Assembly (NCBI RefSeq): GCF_949987515.2
Contig: NC_082695.1
Span: 70,946,466-71,010,465 of the forward strand
Direction of reading: 5' to 3'
DNA length: 64,000 bases
From: Delphinus delphis
Lineage: Eukaryota > Chordata > Mammalia > Artiodactyla > Delphinidae
Shown: positions 58,413 through 64,000 of the stretch, one piece after another
How positions within the stretch are numbered: position 1 is the stretch's first letter
How the letters are laid out: each line of letters opens with the position of its first letter
Translations under genes and position numbers: made by a program
The notes under the pieces: generated by a model
Told to the model about the DNA's origin: nothing
Databases searched by the model: none
Seen by the model: the letters and a program-made list of their open reading frames with translations, nothing else

Positions 58413-61400
58413 ATGGTAATAAGAACATACATATCAAAACTTACCCTAAATGTAGATGGATTAAATGCTCCAACCAAAAGACATAGACTGGCTGAATGGA
58501 TACAAAAACAAGACCCATATATATGCTGTTTACAAGAGACCCACTTCAAACCTAGGGACACATACAGACTGAAAGTGAAGGGATGGAAAAAATATTCCAT
58601 GCAAATGGAAATCAAAAGAAAGCTGGAGTAGCAATTCTCATATCAGACAAAATAGACTTTAAAACAAAGACTATTACAAGAGACAAAGAAGGACACTACA
58701 TAATGATCAAGGGATCAATCCAAGAAGAAGATATAACAACTGTAAATCTTTATGCACCCAACATAGGAGCACCTCAATACATAAGGCAAATACTAACAGC
58801 CATAAAAGGTGAAATCGACAGTAGCACAATCATAGTAGGGAACTTTAACACACCACTTTCACCAATGGACAGATCATCCAAAATGAAAATAAATAAGGAA
58901 ACACAAGCATTAAATGATACATTAGACAAGATGGACTTAATTGATATTTATAGACATTCCATCCAAAAACAACAGAATACACTTTCTTCTCAAGTGCTAA
59001 TGGAACATTCTCCAGGATAGATCATATCTTGGGTCACAAATCAAGCCTTGGTAAATTTAAGAAAATTGAAATCGTATCAAGTATCTTTTCCGACCACAAT
59101 GCTATGAGACTAGATATCAATTACAGAAAAAAATCTGTAAAAAATACAAACACATGGAGGCTAAATAATACACTACTGAATAACCAAGAGATCACTGAAG
59201 AAATCAAAGAGGAAATCAAAAAATACCTAGAAATAAACAATGAAAACACGACAACCCCAAACCTATAGGATGCAGCAAAAGCAGTTCTAAGAGGGAAGTT
59301 TATAGCAATACAGTCCTACCTTAAGAAACAAGAAACATCTCAAATAAACAACCTAACCTTACACCTAAAGCAATTAGAGAAAGAAGAACAGAAAAACCCC
59401 AAAGTTAGCAGAAGGAAAGAAATCATAAAGATCAGATCAGAAATAAATGAAGGAAACAATAGCAAAGATCAATAAAACTAAAAGCTGATTCTTTGAGAAG
59501 CTAAACAAAATGGATAAACCATTAGCCAGACTCATCAAGAAAAAAAGGGAGAAGACTCAAATCAATAGAGTTAGAAATGAAAAAGGAGAAGTAACAACTG
59601 ACACTGCTGAAATACAAAGGATCATGAGAGATTACTACAAGCAGCTATATGCCAATAAAATGGACAACCTGGAAGAAATGAACAAATTCTTACAAATGCA
59701 CAACCTTCCAAGACTGAATTAGGAAGAAATAGCAAATATGAACAGACCAATCACAAGCACTGAAATTGAAACTGTGATTAAAAATCTTCCAATTGTGCTT
59801 CCCTGGTGGCGCAGTGGTTGAGAGTCTGCCTGCCGATGCAGGGGACACAGGTTCGTGCCCCGGTCTGGGAAGATCCCACATGCTGTGGAGCGGCTAGGCC
59901 CATGAGCCATAACCGATGAGCCTGCGTGTCCGGAGCCTGTGCTCCGCAATGGGAGAGGCCATAACAGTGAGAGGCCCGCGTACCGCAAAAAAAAAAAAAT
60001 CTTCCAACAAACAAAAGCCCAGGACCAGATGGCTTCACAGACGAATTCTACCAAACATTTAGAGAAGAGCTAACACCTAACCTTCTCAAACTGTTCCAAA
60101 ATATAGCAGAGGGAGGAACACTCCCAAACTCATTCTACGAGGCCATCATCCCCCTGATACCAAAACCAGACAAAGATGTCACAAAGAAAGAAAACTACAG
60201 GCCAGTATCACTGATGAACATAGATGCAAAAATCCTCAACAAAATACTAGCAAACAGAATCCAACAGCACATTAAAAGGATCATACACCATGATCAAGTG
60301 GGGTTTATCCTAGGATGCAAGGATTCTTCAATATATGCAAATCAATCAATGTGATACACCATATTAACAAACTGAAGGAGAAAAACCATATGATCATCTC
60401 AATAGATGCAGAGAAAGCTTTCGACAAAATTCAACTCCCAATTATGATAAAAACCCTGCAGAAAGTAGGCATAGAGGGAACTTACCTCAACATAATAAAG
60501 GCCATATACGACAAACCGACAGCCAACATTGTCCTCAATGGTGAAAAACTGAAAACATTTCCACTAAATTCAGGAACAGGACAAGGTTGCCCAGTCTCAC
60601 CACTATTATTCAAGATAGTTTTGGAAGTTTTAGCCACAGCCATCAGAGAAGAAAAAGAAATAAAAGGAATCCAAATCAGAAAAGAAGTAAAGCTGTCACT
60701 GTTTTCAGATGACATGAGACTATACATAGAGAATCCTAAAGATGCTACCGGAAAACTACTAGAGCTAATCAATGAATTTGGTAAAGTAGCAGGATACAAA
60801 ATTAATGCACAGAAATCTCTTGCATTCCTCTACACTTAAGATGAAAAATCTGAAAGTGAAATTAAGAAAACACTCCCACTTACCATTGCAACAAAAAGAA
60901 TGAAATATCTAGGAATAAACCTACCTAAGGAGACAAAAGACCCTTATTCAGAAAATTATAAGACAGTAATGAAAGAAATTAAAGATGATAAAAACAGATG
61001 GAGAGATATAGCATGTTATTGGATTGGAAGAATAAACATTGTGAAAACGACTCTACTACCCAAAGCAATCTACAGATTCAATGCTATCCCTATCAAACTA
61101 CCACTGGCATTTTTCACAGAACTAGAATAAAAAATTTCACAATTTGTATGGAAACACAAAAGACCCTGAATAGCCAAAGCAATCTTGAGAGAGAAAAACG
61201 GAGCTGGAGGAATCAGGCTCCCTGACTTCAGACTATATAATAAAGACAGTATGGTACTGGAACAAAAACAGAAATGTAGATCAATGGAACAGGATAGAAA
61301 GCCCAGAGATAAACCCACACACATATGGTCACGTTATCTTTGATAAAGGGGGCAAGAATATACAGTGGATAAAAGACAGCCTTTTCAACAAGTGGTGCTG

Positions 61401-62409
61401 GGTAAACTGGACAAGTACATGTAAAAGAATGAAATTAGCACACTCCCTAACACCATACACAAAAATAAACTCAAAGTGGATTAAAGACTTAAATGTAAGG
61501 CCAGACACTATCAAACTCTTAGAGGAAAACATAGGCAGAACACTCTATGACATAAATCACAGCAAGATCCTTTTTGACCCACCTCCTAGAGTAATGGAAA
61601 TAAAAACAAAAATAAACAAATGGGACCTAATGAAACTTGAAAGCTTTTGCACAGCAAAGGAAACCATAAACAAGACCAAAAGACAACCCTCAGAATGGGA
61701 GAAAATATTTGCAAATGAAACAACTGACAAAGGATTAATCTCCAAAATTTACAAGCAGCTCATGCAGCTCAATAGCAAAAAAACAAACAACTCAATCCAG
61801 AAATGGGCAGAAGACCTAAATAGACATTTCTCCAAAGAAGATATACAGATTGCCAACAAGCACATGAAAAAATGCTCAACATCATTAATCATTAGAGGAA
61901 TACAACTCAAAACTACAATGAGATATCATCTCACACCAGTCAGAATGGCCATCAAAAAATCTAGAAACAATAAATGCTGGAGAGGATGTGGAGAAAAGGG
62001 AACCCTCTTGCACTGTTGTTGGGAATGTAAATTGATATAGCCACTATGGAGAACAGTATGGACGTTCCTTAAAAAACTAAAAATAGAACTACCATACGAC
62101 CCAGCAATCCCACTGCTTGGCATATACCCTGAGAAAACCATAATTCAAAAAGAGTCATGTACCACAATGTTCATTGGAGCTCTGTGTACAATAGCCAGGA
62201 CATGGAAGCAACCTAAGTGTCCATTGACAGATGAATGGATAAAGAAGATGTGGCACATATATACAATGGAATATTACTCAGCCATGAAAAGAAACAAAAT
62301 TGAGTTATTTGTAGTGAGGTGGATGGACCTAGAGTCTGTCATACAGAGTGAAATAAGTCAGAAAGAGAAAAACAAATACTGTATGTTAACACATATATAT
62401 GGAATCTAA
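58413..62409 (+). pseudogene. L1 ORF2 (endonuclease and reverse transcriptase), broken
   Basis: ORF2p nicks target DNA and reverse-transcribes L1 RNA. Seen in order: apurinic-type endonuclease (LNVDGLN, CLQETH, NLYAPN, VGNFNTPLS, FSDHN) from 58413 to about 59130; reverse transcriptase ([29 protein letters not shown]) at about 60200-60850; and the C-terminal region ending at 62409. The endonuclease Asp expected in VGDFN is Asn (codon 58841-58843), and the FADD-type motif reads FSDD. Stops include 59266-59268, 59720-59722, 61128-61130 and 62038-62040. At least four frame changes and a SINE also disrupt it. Confidence 0.95.
59793..59995 (+). mobile_element. CHR-2-type SINE, short form, inside L1 ORF2
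   Basis: CTTCCCTGGTGGCGCAGTGG head, B-box-like GGTTCGTGCCC, ending 'gaggcccgcgtaccgc' plus an A tail. Target duplication AAAAATCTTCCAA at 59780-59792 and 59996-60008 abuts L1 text on both sides. The SINE is therefore younger than the L1. Confidence 0.97.
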
Positions 62410-62799
62410 AAAGCAAACAAGCAAAAATGGTCATGAAGGACCTAGGGGCAAGACGGGAATAAAGACACAGACCTACTAGAGAATGGACTTGAGGATAATG
62501 GGAGGGGCAAGGGTAAGCTGGGACAAAGTGAGAGAGTGGCATGGGCATATACACACTACCAAATATAAAATAGATAGCTAGTGGGAAGCAGCCACACAGC
62601 ACAGGGAGATCAGCTCAGTGCTTTGTGACCACCTAGAGGCGTGGGATAGGGAGGGTGGGAGGGAGGGAGACGCAAGAGGGAAGAGGTATGGGGATATATG
62701 TATATGTATAACTGATTCACTTTGTTATAAAGCAGAAACTAACACACCATTGTAAAACAATTGTACTCCAATAAAGATGTTGAAAAAATAAAATAAAAA
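62410..62799 (+). terminator. L1 3' UTR with polyadenylation signal
   Basis: It follows the ORF2 stop. It contains a purine-rich G-tract-bearing stretch (GGGAGGGTGGGAGGGAGGGA at about 62650-62669), the conserved 'gttataaagcagaaactaacacaccattgtaa' and AATAAA at 62770-62775, then an A-rich end. G-rich polypurine tracts are typical of mammalian L1 3' UTRs. Confidence 0.85.
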
Positions 62800-62810
62800 T
62801 AAAAGCAGAT
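62800..62810 (+). repeat. Right target-site duplication of the full-length L1
   Basis: TAAAAGCAGAT, identical to 55405-55415. Confidence 0.85.
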
Positions 62811-63495
62811 CCTTTATAAGAATCTGTGAATTAATCAACTATGGCACTGATGGTAAAGAAAATAAAATTAACCAGTCACCCAGTTTGGAAATTTAAAAAA
62901 GAATTTTCCTGGGAACCAATGAAAGGGACATACAATGGCTGTATGGTCAGAGATTGAAGTTTTCCACTTTCTCTTTATATAATAGCCCTGGCAGACAGGT
63001 AATATGAAAAACATATTGCAGAAGGAATCTAGTCTTCTCTCAGATCACACGGTAGCAGCAGAGTTTGCTGAAAACAAATAATACTCTGGCAATAGGTAAA
63101 TTCAGCCCCTCTCATCCTGGAGGACAGAATACACCAAGGGATCCATGAGTTTATCCTTTAAGGACTGACTTTATTTAAAGAAAAATCGAGGACAGAGGCA
63201 TGGAGACAGTGATCATCCTCTTAGACAACACATGAGTTCATCAGATGCCACATCCCTCCATGTCACACTGTTCATTTGGTGGAATCATTTGAGATTGTTT
63301 TGGAAAGATAGATGAGCGTTCATACCATCTATAGAGGGGGAGACAGGCCCACTACTACCTTTTTTATTATAAAACTTCCAACAAGAAATACTGAAGCTAG
63401 GCTAGGGAAGAGAAATCAACTTTGAACACAAACAATGGGAAAAATCATTCCTGACAAGAGAAAAACGCCAGGCCCCTGCAATCCTTTGCCCCTCT
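62811..63495. other. Single-copy sequence
   Basis: No recognised repeat or gene. Confidence 0.4.
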
Positions 63496-63499
63496 GTTT

Positions 63500-63556
63500 T
63501 CTTTTATTTATTTATTTATTTAATTTATTTATTTTTAACATCTTTATTGGGGTATA
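63500..63556 (-). mobile_element. Very short young L1 3'-end insertion with (TTTA)n tail
   Basis: (TTTA)n followed by 'aacatctttattggggtataatt' is the reverse complement of the young L1 3' terminus. Only about 25 bp of L1 plus a tail are present, abutting an older L1 fragment. Confidence 0.7.
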
Positions 63557-63832
63557 ATTAGTGGTTGCCTAGAGCTGGAGGAGATGGGGAGTGACTGATG
63601 ACGGGTCCAGGGTTTCTTTTCAAGGTGATAAATAGGTTCTGGAATTAGTGGTGTGCACTAATTTGGAATTAGTGGTGTGCACTTTGGTAGTGGTGTGCAC
63701 CACTACCAAAGACAACGGTGCACTTCAGCTTTGTGACCCTAATCGGTCTGCACAACTTGTGAATATATTAAAAACCACTGAATTGTGGCTCAAAAGGGTT
63801 CTAAGGTATGTTAATAATATCTCAAAATAGTT
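63557..63832 (+). mobile_element. Older L1 3' UTR fragment with local expansion
   Basis: Sense L1 3' text: 'agtggttgcctagagctgg', 'gggtccagggtttcttttcaaggtgataaataggttctggaattag', then 'cttgtgaatatattaaaaaccactgaattgtgg'. Between them, 63641-63711 carries a 24-bp tandem duplication and a palindrome not expected in the family. Confidence 0.7.
63641..63711 (+). repeat. 24-bp tandem repeat running into a 30-bp palindrome
   Basis: GGAATTAGTGGTGTGCACT recurs at 63641 and 63665. AGTGGTGTGCAC occurs a third time at 63689. The palindrome has 14-bp perfect arms, 63682-63695 and 63698-63711 (CTTTGGTAGTGGTG and its complement), with a 2-base centre. Confidence 0.9.
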
Positions 63833-63869
63833 TGGAGAAAAAAATCACATCATAGAGATTTGGATATAT

Positions 63870-64000
63870 CATCAACACAATCATCACCATCATCATCATC
63901 ACCACATCACCATCATCATCATCACCATCATCACCATCATCATCACCATCATCATCGTCATCACCATAATCATCACCATCATCACCATCATCATCATCAC
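63870..64000. repeat. (CAT)n trinucleotide microsatellite, runs off the window
   Basis: CATCAC/CATCAT units, with rare interruptions (for example CGTCAT and CATAAT), continue to the last base. The full length lies outside the window. Confidence 0.95.

Larger units (their letters stand above)
55416..62799 (+). mobile_element. Full-length L1 retrotransposon, inactive (~7.2 kb plus a SINE)
   Basis: The element has a ~2.0-kb 5' UTR, ORF1, a 58-bp spacer, ORF2, a ~0.39-kb 3' UTR and a poly-A end. An 11-bp target duplication brackets it, which defines both ends and shows that it inserted as one unit. The 3' part is nearly identical to the truncated copy at 24915-25797, so both come from a related young lineage. 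Both ORFs are disrupted by stops and frameshifts, and a CHR SINE (59793-59995) splits ORF2, so it is not autonomous now. Confidence 0.95.

Noticed and set aside
60315..60839. 174-codon plus-strand open frame with reverse-transcriptase motifs, possibly a host gene
   Set aside because: It is the central part of the L1 ORF2 remnant, bounded by the L1 ends and target duplications.
61429..62040. 203-codon open frame, the longest in the window
   Set aside because: It is the C-terminal half of L1 ORF2, ended by a TAG where the family has a Gln codon.

Overview
This window is mammalian nuclear DNA, almost certainly from a cetacean (toothed-whale type). The main evidence is a set of ten tRNA-derived SINEs of the CHR family. 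They carry the head GGGCTTCCCTGGTGGCGCAG or the older GGACCTCCCTGGCAGTCC, and occur in a long (~310-340 bp) form and a short, internally deleted (~200 bp) form. The young L1 elements carry a cetartiodactyl-type 3' end. I found no intact host protein-coding gene, rRNA, functional tRNA, CRISPR array or operon. The window reads as AT-rich intergenic or deep-intronic sequence whose recognisable content is mostly layered transposable elements.

Layout. 1-15 kb: mainly unassigned single-copy sequence with MIR and L2 fossils, a Tigger2/MER8-type DNA transposon remnant, an old L1 tail, a MER21-like LTR, a MaLR LTR and a CHR-1 SINE. 7.5-9 kb and 15.7-19 kb: old L1 blocks interrupted by SINEs and by an LTR. 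19-29 kb: single-copy sequence with one candidate conserved noncoding block (~19.4-20.0 kb), a 5'-truncated young L1 with a 17-bp target-site duplication, a second MaLR LTR and L2. 29-39 kb: an internally deleted Tigger1 holding a SINE, a hAT-Charlie remnant, a long stretch with few repeats, and L2/L1 fragments. 39-46 kb: a HAL1/L1M relic holding a SINE with a possible 3' transduction, then a tail-to-tail inverted SINE pair. 47-53 kb: old L1, L1MA-like and L2 relics. 55.4-62.8 kb: a full-length but inactive young L1 with its own target-site duplication and a SINE inside ORF2. 63.5-64 kb: L1 fragments with a local palindrome, then a (CAT)n microsatellite running off the edge.

Nothing here looks like a new multi-gene system. 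The observations most worth following are: an exact 41-bp duplication in non-repeat sequence; two diverged copies of a ~200-bp repeat I cannot name; a SINE with a probable 3' transduction; two SINEs inserted serially at one target; and the decay pattern of the full-length L1. Repeat family names are from memory of consensus sequences, so subfamily assignments are tentative.
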